Shown: piece after piece, positions 10,610 to 23,174 of the stretch | Layout: each line of letters starts with the position of its first letter | Numbering within the stretch: position 1 is the stretch's first letter | Origin: Gnetum montanum | Taxonomy: Eukaryota > Streptophyta > Gnetopsida > Gnetales > Gnetaceae | Length of the DNA stretch: 64,000 nucleotides | Direction: 5' to 3' | Assembly: GCA_015680685.1 (NCBI GenBank) | Contig: MNCI01022060.1 | Coordinates: 194,909-258,908, forward strand | Translations under genes and position numbers: made by a program | Notes under the pieces: model-generated | Database searches by the model: none | Told to the model about the DNA's origin: nothing | Seen by the model: only the letters and a program-made list of their open reading frames with translations

Positions 10610-11260
10610 AAAAGGGAATGAGGTTGACCTTGAAAAAATAAGGGTCATCCAAGTAATTATCCAACAACTAAAAACCATCAAAGACATGTGGCCATTTCTT
10701 GGCTACACTAGCTACTACCAACTCTTCATCAAGAATTTCTCTAATATTTCCAAACTATTTATGGAGCTAATAAATAAGGATGCTCTATTTATCTAGACTA
10801 ATAAATGCAAATGTACATTCCAACAACTCAAGTAAAAGCTCATAGAAACTTCAATTCTATGAGCACCTAACTAGTCTAGGTCCTTTAACATCATGATGAA
10901 TGTATCTAATTATGCCTTGGAAGCCATGCTTAGTTGGATAATCAAAAACATCCTTACTGCATCCATTGCATGAGCAGAATTATTGTGGGTATGTAAGTGA
11001 ACTACATCATAGCAGAGAAAGAATTGATGGAAGTGGTATTTACCTTGAAAAAATTTAGCACTATGTACTTGGGTACAAGGTTTTTATGCATACGGATCAT
11101 AGTGCAATCTAGTTCTTGATGAGTAAGCCAACGGTGAGTCCCTATATCATATGGTGGTTGGTGATCTTGTAGGAATTTAATCTCTCTATGATAGATCAAA
11201 AAACTACCGAGAACATGGTTGCTAACCACTTATATTGGTTAAGATGGGACAATAAAGAGG
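10610..11260 (+). pseudogene. Element A RT connection and RNase H remnant
   Basis: Bases 10690-10800 encode the FLGYTSYYQLFI connection and a LMELINKDALF stretch. RNase H follows to the ANHLYWLRWDN segment at about 11220-11250. No open stretch of useful length survives: TAG and TAA codons occur about every 20-30 codons. A 75-codon open run on the opposite strand (11002-11229) is only the shadow of this conserved domain. Confidence 0.75.
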
Positions 11261-11379
11261 AGGAGAGCCCACTTTCAGATTAGTTTCTTGATGAACTCCT
11301 CTTTGCCAGAGCTATAACTGAACAAGTGCCCACTAAATCCAACCGGTATGATGGCATTATCACCTACCTTCTCACTTAA

Positions 11380-12660
11380 TAGATGTCATAGAAATTGGAT
11401 AGCAAGAAGGAACAATATATTCTTCACTAGGTCAAATGATTTATGGAAATCAATGGAAACCTTTATAAGATGTGTGTTGATGGCCTAGTTTGATGGTGCG
11501 TACCTAATGCTTATCAACTATGCATGCTCTAAGATGCTCACAAGGGTCCTTTTAGGGGTCATTATGTTGAGAGATGCATGGTCATTAAGATCCTCATGAT
11601 GGAGTATATTCACCAACACTTTTAGGGATGCTTCGCACTTCATCCACCCTTATGAACACTGCCAATGTGATGGTGGAATGACTACCTGTATGGAGGGACC
11701 TGAATAGTGGATCCAACCACTAGATCCCTTTGATATCTAGGACATTGGCTTCATGGGTCCCATTACATCCATGTCTAATGGAAATACATATATTATTGTA
11801 GCTATTGAATATTGTACAAAATGGATGAAAGCTATAGTCATCTTTAATTTCACATCTTCTACGACTATTTGGTTTGTATAAAAAAAATGTTGTAAATAAT
11901 TTTGGGGTACCATGTCCACTTATTTCCTATAGTAGAACTTATTTTACAAGAATCATCTTTTGAAAGCTCATGTAATGCTTGGGGATAGAACATAAATTAA
12001 CAAGACCCTACCATCGCCAAGCTAATGGTCAAGCAGAGGTTACCAATAGGGAGATAACAAAATACTAACAAGAACCATTAGTAAATATAGGAGGGACTAG
12101 AGAATGAAAATTAATGATGCCCTTTGGGCCTACCACTCCACTTGAAAACTTCATATTGACTACTCTCCTTATGAGCTACTGTATAAAAAACTCCCAACTC
12201 TTCCCATCCAAGTAGAGCTTTGTATACTTTCAACATCTTGTGAGCTTAAGCTTGACCTAACTCTAGCATAGAAAGAAAGATTAATGAATATCAACCTATT
12301 AGATGAGAATTTATTGGTGGTCCTATCATCTAAAAAAGTGCACCAGGTATTCAATAAACAATGACATGACCTTAGTATCAAGAAGGTAAAATTTCAACCT
12401 AGACATAGGGTCCTATATTGGAATCCCACACATGTGCCATAACGAACTAAATTTTAAATGTTGTGGAAGGGGCCTTACATTATCTATGAAACCTTTCCTT
12501 TTGAGGTCATGTTAATTTACAAACTTGAGAGCCTGAATAAAAAGTTGTTGGTCAACATTGAACTAATAAAGCCTTTTCATGAACCTAAGAGAGCTAGTGA
12601 CTAGAACACCTCAATGGATGGACATGCATGCTCAATTTTTTAGATCTCCTCCTTCCAACT
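11380..12660 (+). pseudogene. Element A integrase remnant
   Basis: The zinc-binding region (11540-11690) and catalytic core (11720-12080) are recognisable. Of the D,D,E triad, the first Asp (before FMGP, near 11745) reads Gly and the second lies in an ISYSRTY stretch that has lost its Asp; only the Glu in NGQAEVTN near 12020 remains. The C-terminal GPY/F-like part runs to about 12550. The region ends in the polypurine-like CTTAGTCACGGGGGAGA segment at 12659-12675. Confidence 0.78.
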
Positions 12661-12676
12661 TAGTCACGGGGGAGAT
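12660..12676 (+). promoter_or_regulatory. Internal polypurine-like tract at the end of pol (element A)
   Basis: TTAGTCACGGGGGAGAT, one transition away from the E and B copies. It sits on the last codons of pol, about 14.5 kb (5 kb without F) before the 3' polypurine tract. Confidence 0.45.
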
Positions 12677-12679
12677 CGC

Positions 12680-14890
12680 CATCCATACTGATCTAATAAT
12701 GTGGATTCTTAGTTTTTTACTTTTTTTACACCATATTTAATACATTTTTTTCTTTCTTAAAATATTTTACACTTTCTTCTATATTTTACTTTATTTGGTA
12801 TGGATTTCTTTGATGATTTTCTTATGTTTTGTTTTTATTTCTTTATTTCCACTAGGACTAAGTTCAAATGTAGTTGCTATTGATGGTGGTTTATACTATA
12901 ATGTTATTTTATTGCTAATGTCTAGATTCTATCTTTGAACTTTCGTGTTAACAACTAAGACATGGTTTTTTTTTCATGATTCATGGTAGTAAGTCCATGT
13001 TGTCTACTTATCCACTAAACTCTATGGTGCTCCCTTGTTTTGAAAATATGAGGTCCCTTATAAAATAAAAATTTTAACAAACTTGTGACCTTGGTAGTTT
13101 CTAAACATGGGAAGGATTAAATGGATAGAAAAGAATGTGACTTCAAAAGAATTTAAAACCTTTTGTACTTGCCTACCCTCTTGGATGCATTAGTATTCTC
13201 ATGGGTCCTTTACCATTCCTATATTAACTAATGGTAGGAAGTTAGAAGTCTTTGGATAGTGTGGTTTCCATCCAAAAATGTAAAAATCTAAAAAAAAAGA
13301 ACAATAATGGGAATTCAAAGCATACCCCTTAGACAAAAGAACAGGCTACAAGCATTGGTTGTGGAACTAGAAAGACTTGTTACCCATGTGTGAAGGTCCC
13401 CTCTAACTAAGGTCCTTCTCACTTCCTACTTTTCTTTTCTTTTATTTTTGGAATAATGATTGATCTATAGGGGTATTTGTATGCTTGGAATGTGGATAGG
13501 TCTAAGAATATCAATGTGAAGTCACTGAAGATGGTTGGTTTTCATTTGGACTAACGAAGGATATTATCGGTTTAGATTAACCATGAAATCCATAGGAACT
13601 TCACATGTCCATGATGTGGGACACCATTACACTCTCTTTTGCATCCAATAATGCTTTCCATAACTCATCCCATTGCCTTTTCTCTTGTTTTTTTGTGTCT
13701 TAGTTTGATACAGTTAATGTTCTTTGGTAGTTTCTTTAGTGATTTGGTATTTAATTGCCATAACCATTAATCTACCTTGGACTCCTTGGTTTGAGGGCAT
13801 GCAAGGGTGTTAGGGGCATGAGCTTACTATGGGAAGGATCCACATGCATACCTCTTAGTTGGGATGGTTAGGTTCATTATCGCTTTGGCATTTTCATGAT
13901 CAAACCTTTTGTGTGTCCCATCTATTGCATCCAATTATGCACTACTTCATTGGAATTATCTAGTTAAAATCTCCTTTTTTTGTGAAATAGCTAGCCATAT
14001 CCATGCATTTCATCATGTTCTTGGCTTCATTGGATTCTACTAGACTCTAAATTTGTGAGAAAATTCCTTGTTGTAGCGTGATTTTTAAGGAAACAATCTT
14101 TGCCTTTAATCATGTAGACAAGATTTAGTTGAGGTGGTTTACTGCATCAATGACACTCCATTGACATAGCTTAAAAATCCTATATATAGCCACAACTTTG
14201 TCATTTTTCTTCAAACAAGGAGTTTTTTCTATTCTAAGAGCCCAAATCCTTCCAAAGCCCATATCTTATCAACTGCCTATTTGATTTACCTTGTTTCTCA
14301 ATTCTTTAGCTACTAAAGGTGAGCTCTATGTCATAGGGGTCACAAATCTTAGGTTTTCAATGAAAAGTTTTTAAAAATTTTCTAACTCCCACAAAGGTTT
14401 AAATAATAAAATAACATCAAAATCACCAATTTGTAAGATTTAAACCTTTCCAAAGAACTCTGGTAGTTATATAAATCAAATAACATTAAAATAATATTAA
14501 AATACTCAATCTATCATGATCACTACTTAGCTAAGTGTAATTGCCTAATGAGACAAGGTACTAAAATGTTATAAATCACATATCAAATGCTAATTCTTGA
14601 TAATGTTGTGATCACAAATGGAACCTAAAGGAAAGCATGGACTAGAGGCAAGACCATCCAAACTAAGGAACAAGCAATGTAAAACTAGAAGGGCGACTAG
14701 CTAAGATAACCCTAGGAGCAAGTTGCCAAGAACCATGCAACGGGACCTCTTTGGGAAGAGCCAAAATTGGAATCTCTTTGATAGATTCCCAAATCAGTGA
14801 TAGAGAAATCCTACTGAGATGAGACACTAGGACCAAGGCCAATTCTTAAGGTCTCTTTGACAGAGGCCTACCAAAGATAAATTGAGTTCA
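12680..14890 (+). other. Non-coding spacer between pol and the env-position ORF (element A)
   Basis: About 2.2 kb, T-rich at the start. It aligns along its full length with B 44330-46560 and in part with E 3190-4960. A CTATATATAG stretch (about 14190-14200) and the surrounding CCATTGACATAGC segment are shared with B (45810-45840) and could be a promoter or intron signal for the downstream ORF. I see no protein domain here. Confidence 0.6.
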
Positions 14891-15143
14891 AGGAGGTTTA
14901 GAAATCTATCCTTCAAGAACTAAACTTTGGAATATTTTTGGAATTTCCTCCACTAGATGTCAAAAATTAACTATAGAACTCTTCCATTGGGTCCATTCTT
15001 ACTTCTAGTGGAGAATGGTACATGTGGAAAAATTATCTTTTGGAATAATAGGTAGGCAAATGCAACTATGAAGATCAAGGACATTACTGTGTTCTACTTA
15101 GTGGGGGCCATCTCTGAAGCCCTTAGGTTATTGAAAATTGGTG
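14891..15143 (+). pseudogene. Env-position ORF of element A, 5' fragment (split by F)
   Basis: These bases match B from about 46570 to 46790, just before its ATHILA-like domain. They stop where F begins; the ORF continues at 24586. The frame has stops and I cannot define a start codon. Confidence 0.55.
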
Positions 15144-15148
15144 CAACC
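15144..15148. repeat. Target-site duplication of element F (left copy)
   Basis: CAACC lies immediately before the TG of the F LTR. An exact copy at 24581-24585 follows the CA of its 3' LTR. Confidence 0.85.
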
Positions 15149-16547
15149 TGAAACACCACTAATTTCAGCCTAACACTTTGAAACAAGAACAAATCAGAGC
15201 CTCTTGAACTTTTGGGAAGCAAAAATTTGACTAAGGCATGGAACTCACGCTGAGCTTGTCAAGCCAGGCTTTTCCTCAGTGTGAGTAACTCTGATGACCT
15301 CAAAAATCAAGTCAAAGATAGTCCAATCTAAGGGTGCAAGCCATACTAAAGGGTCAATATTGTCCACTTCAAGTTCTAGTATTCAGGAGTTCAGATTTCA
15401 GGCCAAATTGCATAAATTTTCCTAGGTCACACTGAGGTCACGCAGGTAGTGTGAGTACAGTGTGAGCAACTAAAAAAGCCTAGAAACTGAGTCAAAATGG
15501 TCTAACTTCGAAGGTTCAAGTCATCATCATTGTCCATTGATGAATACTTCAAGTCCTAGCCTCCATAATTCTAGACTTCAGGTCAAAAAATCACAAAATT
15601 TTGTCACGCATGCTAAGCTCATGCTGAGGTCATGCTGACACCGTGAGTTCAGCATAAGTTACTAAGAGTGGCTTAAAACAAGGCACATCTAGGCTAAATT
15701 TTCAACTTGTAGATCACTCTTAGGGTCAACCATAGTCAAGAAATTTTTGCATTCAAAGAATAGGCTTCAAAGATCAAAAATTAATGTGAAATGTGTCATT
15801 TTCATCAGGTCACACTAAGGTCATGTTAGCAGCGTGAGTATAGTGTTAGTATAGCGTGAGCACTAATCATGTCTAGTTAAGAATGTAGCTTGCCTACACA
15901 TGTCCAACTCATACATAGTTGTACATCAAACATGTGTCAAATGATCCATTTGCCTCTCATCTCTCAGCCATTGATTCCATCCATGATTTCCTTGCCCGAG
16001 CCTAGCCAAACCTTATAAATACCCCATGCATTCACATAAACAGGGTCATTAATTTTAAAAGTTGATGGCTTTGGGAGCATTGACTGACAACTTTGGATGC
16101 TCAGATACATGTGACTCCCAACATCCAAGAACTTGTAAACACATCACTGCAGGGCTTAGTGCTTGAGTTGCCATCTACACATGCAACTCCTCTTTGACCG
16201 GTTCACATTCTTGTTAAGCAATAGAATATAGTTTATTATTTCCTTCCATTTACATTGTTTGCTCTGTTTACACTTTGTTTACAATATAGTTCTATATACG
16301 CTCTATTTTCATCTAGTGCATCACCATTTACATTTTGTACATTATCAGTTATTATAACCCCATCGCTAGCCATAGCTTATGCTTGGGGAAGTCCTTGGTT
16401 GATTTGCATGCAGACCATCCAAGGCACTCTACCTTTGTTTCCTTTTCCAGGTTGCCTTGACATGAAGGTAGGGTCAATTATGCCTGTCAGATAATATTTC
16501 AGTGTTTTTTTCCTTCCAGCCTCACATCGACGATTTTGGTCAGTATA
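15149..16547 (+). repeat. 5' LTR of element F
   Basis: A 1399-bp LTR starting TGAAACACCAC and ending CAGTATA (the 3' LTR has CAGTACA). It contains many GCTGAGGTCA and CAGCGTGAGTA words in its first half and a TATAAATA box at 16014-16021. An open stretch at 16255-16494 has no recognisable product. Confidence 0.9.
16014..16021 (+). promoter_or_regulatory. TATA box in 5' LTR of element F
   Basis: TATAAATA followed by CCCCATGC, conserved in the 3' LTR at 24046-24053. It is the likely transcription signal of the element. Confidence 0.6.
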
Positions 16548-16575
16548 GTAAATTGTTGCTAGAAGGAGGGCCTGA
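16548..16575 (+). promoter_or_regulatory. Probable primer binding site of element F
   Basis: AATTGTTGCTAGAAGGAGGG starts 3 bases after the LTR. It is a much-decayed relative of the GGCGCCGTTGCCGGGGA type site; the GTTGCTAG core equals that of element A. Position supports the call more than sequence does. Confidence 0.4.
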
Positions 16576-16659
16576 CTTGTTTACTGTCCCGTCAAAACGT
16601 TTATCATGCTACCTGTTAAATACTACACAGACCAAGTGCTGAAACTAAAACCCATCTTG

Positions 16660-16875
16660 TCAAGCTAGCTTACACATGATCAGCTTATCAAACCAATTAC
16701 TCATGCTGAGGCTAGTTACTCATGCTGAGCCTACTCACTCACACCCAGTTACTCACGTTGAGCTTAGTCACTCATGCTCAGCTTACTCATGCTGAGCCTA
16801 GTCACTCATGCGCAGCTTACTCATGCTAAGCCTAGTTACTCATGTCAGCTTGCTCACACTAGCTTACTTATGCCA
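16660..16875 (+). repeat. Short-word array in the leader of element F
   Basis: Between primer site and gag lie about ten copies of a degenerate word close to ACTCATGCTGAGCCTAGTC, spaced about 18-22 bp, with variants CTCACGTTGAGC and CTCATGCGCAGC. The same GCTGAG/CTCAGC core is scattered in both LTRs (for example near 15630 and 23455). It looks like slippage-expanded leader DNA, or a packaging or regulatory signal. Confidence 0.6.
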
Positions 16876-16901
16876 TTATGGAATCCTCCTAGATCAAAAC
16901 A

Positions 16902-19200
16902 ATGACACTGCAGATCTCTGACTTTGGGGCTAGGACCTCAAACCCTATGACTACGATAGAACTTATAACTGTCATTGAAGTGATAGACCCTCAAGGTTCA
17001 ACTCACCAGTCACTTAGGCTACAGGGTAAGAACCCTACCTATGCAATCCTCACACCTGAACAATATAACTTCATTTGTGTGAAGATCCAAGCCAACTTGC
17101 CTATCGATCGCATAGAAAGAGAAGCAAAGTGAAACTATGAGCTCATTTACAAGGGAGGTCATGAGTTCGCTTCCTCAGTATATGATGTAATCCCCATTTC
17201 CAAGCCCCATCATTGTCTCATATCCCAGCTTCTCATGGCAAGGAATCAAACCCTGTAGCCACCTCTAATTGAGTTGCAGAGCGAAGATGAGGAAGACAAC
17301 TTTGCGGCCCAATCTAAGCATGTAGATTCATACCATACCATCAGTCCTCATGCCCATACAAACCCATCATTCCAAACTTTCTTGGAATAAAACATACTTC
17401 CTCCTTTATCTACAAACACGCAAGCACTGATTTCTCTACAGGAAGTACCCACTGCCATTCCAACCTGCCCCATGCCTAACATTCAATCTAATGCGTCCAT
17501 TTCCATCATACCCTTGGAAGTGCAGTTCCAAAAATCCCCTCCTCAAACTAATTGAAGATCAATCTTCCAATTCCAAGTAATTGGGATTCCATCAATTATA
17601 CCATCTTCCACATCCACCCATTACATACCACAAGTACAAACCCATGGAGCACCTTTGATTACTTTAGCCCAACACGTTCAAGGTGTCACCTAAAAAACTA
17701 TGGTTGGGCAGTGGGTTTCACCAACTATTCAGCAATACCAAACTTCTCACTATAATGTACCACACCCTACAATCCCATCTCTAAATGTTGCTCCACCACA
17801 ACAACCGACAATCCAATAGTCTCCCTTTCCACAAACAATACAACAATCAAACTACTACCAATCACAATCTACTCAACTAGCCAGTATGGCTATCGCCCAA
17901 GAGTGGGCAAACACAAAGAAAATGATCCACTCAATAACTGAGGAGTGAAAGCACCTTAAAAATGCAAACACTGAGGAAGTCAAGGTGCTAGACTTCTATC
18001 AAGATGACCCAATCCACCCTTTAGTTCTACCATTAACCTTACCAAAGGGAATCTCATTACCTGAACTAACCAAGTACAATGGAGAGGGATATCCAAACAC
18101 CCATCTGGTGACATTTCAACTAGAATGTCTATTGCTTCAAGCCTAGCCTCACACAATTGTAGGTGTATTTGCTATGTCCCTAATAGGAAGAGCCTTAGAC
18201 TAGTACCAAGATTTACCCCATAACTCCATATCCTCTCTAGAAGATTTGCTACATCAGTTCGTTACCTATTTTAAATATAATTTAAAGCCTGAAGCTGCAC
18301 TAGATGGCCTAATTTAGATTAAACAAGCACCGTTAGAGATAGTGCAAAAATTCATCCAAAGGTGGAGCGTAGCCCTGAATGAACTTCACGAGCCCATACT
18401 TGAGACATACTTGCTTACCATTCTTAATGCTTCCATGAATGACTTTGTTAAATTAAAACTTTATTATTTGAGTGCTCGTACTTTGAGTCAAGAATTTGCA
18501 CAGATTAAAAACATAGAAGAGGTGGTGCAATCAAGTAATGATCCATCTTACTTAGCCTATAAGAGCCAACATATGAGGAAGGATAAGGATAAGTCTAAAA
18601 TGACGATAGTAGTAGTGGTGAAGATAACCTGACCAAACAATTCAAGATAGAGAGGAAAACAACCCGCTGCTCCAACCAGCCATGAAAGAACTGCATATAC
18701 CCCTACACCTGAATCTTCCTTGACTAAAACCATGAACATGGGTCACACTCATACATTTGAACGAAAAGATCCTACCTAGTACACATCCTTTCCTATGAAG
18801 CCGTCACAATTGTTAGATCAACTTCTAAAGTTCGAGTTAATCCAATCCAAACAAATGTCCCCCATGACATTCCAAAAACATGATAGATTCTGTGAATTGG
18901 CTAAAAACCCAACCTTAGCAACAACTAATGAGCCCACCGTTCCAAGAGGCTTTAGGTTGGATAAGTTTTGCGAATATCACCAATGGTGTGGGCATGGAAC
19001 TGACTACTACTTCACCTTAAAACAAGATATACAATGCATGATTGATAGGGGTGAAATAGTATTTCACGAGGAAAATCTAGTAAAGCCCCAAAACCAACAC
19101 ATGGGGGTCTACAAGAATCCTCTTAATACTAATGATGCACCATTGCGATTAACACTATCCATGTGGAGAATGGACAAGACATTCCTAGAAAACCTTTTGT
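16902..19200 (+). pseudogene. Element F gag (Tat-like)
   Basis: Open pieces at 16902-17132, 18342-18632 and 18795-19202 belong to one gag. The N-terminal third is Ser/Thr/Pro-rich. The capsid-like core (17930-18560) includes LPKGISLPELTKYNGEG, the SLIGRALDWYQ-like segment with Trp lost to TAG near 18200, and FIQRWSVALNELHEP. The C-terminal part has KFCEYHQWCGHGTDYY and LKQDIQCMIDRGEI, the pattern seen at the end of plant Tat/Ogre gag proteins. TAG and TGA stops split it. H at 33165-35500 (- strand) is a relative (FIKLKLYYLEPQSLSQAF there, FVKLKLYYLSARTLSQEF here). Confidence 0.78.
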
Positions 19201-19202
19201 AA

Positions 19203-20645
19203 TTCACAAGCCTTCTGAAACCACATCTACGTCAACACATCCCCAAATTTCTTTTTTCATATGCACATCCCCTACACCACAAAAACCATTCGTCATTTGC
19301 ATACATCCTTCTATCATAGCAGCAACCACACCATCAAAAACCAAACCCACTCCCTTTGTTATCTAGGTGCCAAAACACCTTGACATGCAACCCCATAGAA
19401 TTCCCCCACGACCCCTATGAGAATGCGTTGTTGATAGGCTGACAAGGGAGTGCCTAGAAAGAGAACATCATGAGCACAAATTAGGATCACTGAAGCCCAT
19501 ACTGCTAAATGTTGTTCCTATGGTTCCGTCCACTAGTGAAACTAGCACAAGCCATCAAGACAAGAATATCGACACTCCCAAAGTCCCAAACTCAACATCC
19601 CCAGTTACTAACACAAGAATCCCTCCACAAGAGATACAAATGCTGGGTCAAATGGACCAAGTCTCCACAGACAAGAGCATCCCAAGTGGTAAGGATCTAG
19701 CAAGTGCATTGACCCAAGTCACACAGGGCTTGAAAAAAAAGAACACCTCTTTAAGCCTGTATGATTTAGTAATGACCTCACTGGTACATAGGAAAGCTTT
19801 CATGTATATGTTGACTTCGATTCCCATTAGTGAGGACCTTCCTATGGATGAGCCATCCATTTATGTAGTACTATCCTGACAACCTCAAGAATCAAGGCCC
19901 ACATCCCTAGAATTTCATGCCAATGATATTAAGTGAGATGAGAAAATTGGAGAGGTCACTACAACCCCTATGTTCATAACAATACAAGTTAACCACTTCG
20001 AGATACGTAGGGTGCATGTTGATGACAGTGTGGCAACAAATGTAATACCCTTTCCTGTCATAAAAAAATTGGGTCTTACAGAGCAAATACGGTCCACAAC
20101 AAATTTCTTCTTAAAATCCTTTAGTGGTTCCCGTGTCGTGGTAAAAGGCATGCTTACCTTGGATTTCATAGTAGGAGACCAATTCCCCACATCAGCTAAA
20201 TTCGTAGTGGTTGATGAAATTCCAGGGTTTAATCTGATTCTAGGATGACCTTATTTAGCTTAGCATAGAGCCATATCCTCACCAATCCATCAAGAAATCC
20301 ACCTACCTTATGAGGGTGGTGAAATCATGATACATGGGGACATGACAACATCGCTCACTTCCTCACACCTGGGAATGGATCAAGGATTAGAGGTTGAGTT
20401 CTCTAAACCTAAACAAGAAACCATGAGCATACTTTAAGAAATGAACCAACCATTAACTCATTATCCTACTAAAACTGAGGAAGCACTAGATAACACAGAC
20501 ATTGGAGCCATTCTTGTTGATGTCTCTTGGTCGAAACTACCTTTTAACATCTCCACTAAAGGGGAAGGGGAGTATAAGATCATAGCTGCATGTCCTACCC
20601 CTCACATCAAAATACAAAAAATAAAAAAACAACTCAATAACTAGA
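19203..20645 (+). pseudogene. Element F protease region and last coding segment
   Basis: A Pro/Thr-rich linker (19203-19700) leads to a conserved segment, SLYDLVMTSLVHRKAF (about 19752-19800), then the retropepsin-like domain at 19970-20248. The catalytic site reads VDDSVATNVIP where D-S/T-G is expected; H has VDDGTTTNVIP. The C-terminal part NLILG and a PIHQEIHLPYEGG tail follow. The last open stretch, 20441-20644, includes GAILVDVSWSKLPFNI and ends in TAG at 20642. After it no pol domain appears. Confidence 0.75.
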
Positions 20646-23161
20646 GCAGACTACCACGTGTTTGGAATGGTGTTAAACTACCAACCATCCGATATGATGT
20701 TAAATTGCCAGAAAATGTCCACAATGTCGTTAAACTAGCCATGGTCAGAAATGACCAATTCCTTTTGAGTTTCCCAAAAACGTTATCGCCTTCGGCCCAC
20801 TATGGCCTAAAACTAGTAATCCCTCATTCTTTTCTTTCAACATAGATACAAGTCCACCATGGCTTTAAATTGATGTGCACAGCCCAAAATGGCCTTAAAC
20901 TAGAGCTTAGTAAGTCACAAGCTTACAAACTTTTGTTACGTTATATCAAATTTTTGTTTACATGTTACAAGATGCAATTTTAATTCATGCATTCTCGCTA
21001 CATTTCTTTTTACAAATATTTACCTTACATTTTGTCATAAATTTTGGAATCTCATTTTACATTCAGCTACACGCATATGTTCACAATACACTTGAGAAAA
21101 AAAGATAAGAAGAGGAAACATATAAAAATAAATAAATATTGAATGTCAATATGGTAATAGAATTCCAGCACATTATGCCATGATTAGATCCATATCATTA
21201 CATCTGACCATCATACATTTTCATTAAACGTCAAAAATCCAAAACATTTGGTAGCTAAGGCCAAACTAACAATTAGCTCATACATTAGTACTAGGAGGGG
21301 GCTGGCTCCCAAAATCATCCTCATCATCCACTCTCGCCCCATTGGGGCCAGCCTCATCATTACTAGGTCCCTACAACAGAACAAAAAAAATAAAAGAAAT
21401 AGGTAAGCATAACAAAACAACTCATAAATAAAAAACTTGGAAGAAACAGTAACACTAAAACTAAAAACAATAAAACCATACAAAAGTAAGCACCATAATA
21501 AAACACTCACAGGAGAAGATGGCCTTACTTAGTTAGGAAGGCGTATAATAATGAAGCATTCAAACTTACTGACATGGACGGGAATGAGTTCGCTAATCCC
21601 ACAAATCACCTGTACTTGAAACGGTACTATGTCTGATGGACTTGAGGTACATAACAATCCTAGAATCACGACCTAAAACTAATACCATAGAATCGTCCTG
21701 GGGCTATGACTTGAAACTGGCACCATAGAGTGTCCTAGTGTCATGATAGTAAACTGACACCATAGAGCTCCATCCGGTATGACACTAAACTTCCACATTT
21801 GTTGGCCATGACATGAAACTAGCATGCAGAGTCCACTAAGACTATAAACTGGTTTGCCTATTTATAGTCTGCTATGACTATAAACTAGCATTATACCATC
21901 CGCTACGATGCTAAACTGGTGTTGTCCAAAGGGTTATGACATGAAACTAACCCACAACAGTCTGCTAAACTATAAACTAGTGACATCATCGACGATCAGG
22001 AAATACTTGAAAAGTTATGTTGCTACAATTGGCTGTACCTGTTCCATAAAGACTTGCTACATAATTTTTCTCATGGACCCAAATGAAGCTAATGTTGTTC
22101 ATGACCTTGTCTGCTTTGAATTTGCACATGGTCACTCCATATCCTTGGTTCTTTTCAAGTTTAAAGTACTTAGTTAACTGAATCATTTATGTCTTTTTTT
22201 GTCTTCTTGGAGTTGTGTTTGCAGGATGACATGCCTGACGCGTTCAGACACAGATGCACTTCATCATGATGACAAGGTATCACATTCTTCCTGATGCATG
22301 GAACTGGGCTAATCAATCCATTCATAAGTACATTCCCAACTCTTGATACATTCCCTATTCCCCATCATGTTCCCCTTATCTTGTTCAATTACAACCCCTT
22401 GATACATTCTACTCATCCCAAAGCTCTTGATACACTGTTGCACATTGTGATTCTCTAAGTAGTTGCAACGCAAAACACAGTACACAGTACATGATACAAA
22501 TGCAAGTGCATGAGCACGAGTATAGCACTAAAAGAAAGCTCTTCAAAAAAGAACAAAAAAGAACAAAAAAACAAAAGAAAAGAAAAGAAAAAAAAAGAAA
22601 AAAGAAAAAAAAATAAAAAGATCAAAGAGGAAAAATGCATGGAAAAGGTCTTCATGACCCCGTTGACATCATAGACCAAAGACCATTGGCTCTTCTCATA
22701 CAAACCCCAGGCAGGAAGGCAATTGTCTTAGAAAAATAATTGCACTTGTGTCTCAAAAGATCATGTTGCACATCATCATGTGGATTTGGCTATTTACAAT
22801 AGGTTCCCGTAAACACTCTACAAGAGTCCCATTTCTCCAAAAAATGTACCTCCTATGTCCTAGTTCTGAGTCTGCTAAAAACTGGCTATTGACAAGGATA
22901 AGAAATATGACTTGTTCACATGAGAGAATTTCTCTCCCATAATTCCAATAGAAATTACAACCCTTGATCAACTCCTGACTTCCCCTAGTTACAACCAATT
23001 CCCTTGTATCTTGAAACACATTTTCCCAATCCCATGTACTTTTGAACACGGTGCGATGACGTCCAACCAGGGGCTGATGGATAATGCTTGGTGCTTGGTT
23101 GGTCATGGTTTTTTATACTTCTTTGTCGATGCCTCTCGGGTGGATTCCTCCAGACATCAAC
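20646..23161 (+). repeat. Non-coding 3' region of element F with degenerate ATG-CCTTAAACTAG motif copies
   Basis: No domain is seen. Copies of a motif near CACTATGGCCTTAAACTAG occur at 20670-20915 (about six) and again at 21700-21990 (about eight, as TATGAC...AAACTGGCA variants). Related words occur on the minus strand of G1 (32880-32930) and G2 (58560-58660, 59260-59300). A purine-rich tract lies at 22541-22635. The open stretches here are chance. Confidence 0.6.
22541..22635 (+). repeat. A-rich purine microsatellite
   Basis: A run of AAAAGA, GAACAAAA and poly-A units with almost no pyrimidine on the + strand. The 82-codon open stretch on the other strand, rich in Phe and Leu, is a product of this composition. 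Confidence 0.8.
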
Positions 23162-23170
23162 AAAGAGGGG
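23162..23170 (+). promoter_or_regulatory. Polypurine tract of element F
   Basis: AAAGAGGGG ends 4 bases before the TG of the 3' LTR, the normal place for plus-strand priming. Confidence 0.6.
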
Positions 23171-23174
23171 CCAA

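Noticed and set aside
22455-22703. Minus-strand Phe/Leu-rich ORF as a membrane protein
   Set aside because: It is explained by the purine-rich microsatellite on the + strand.
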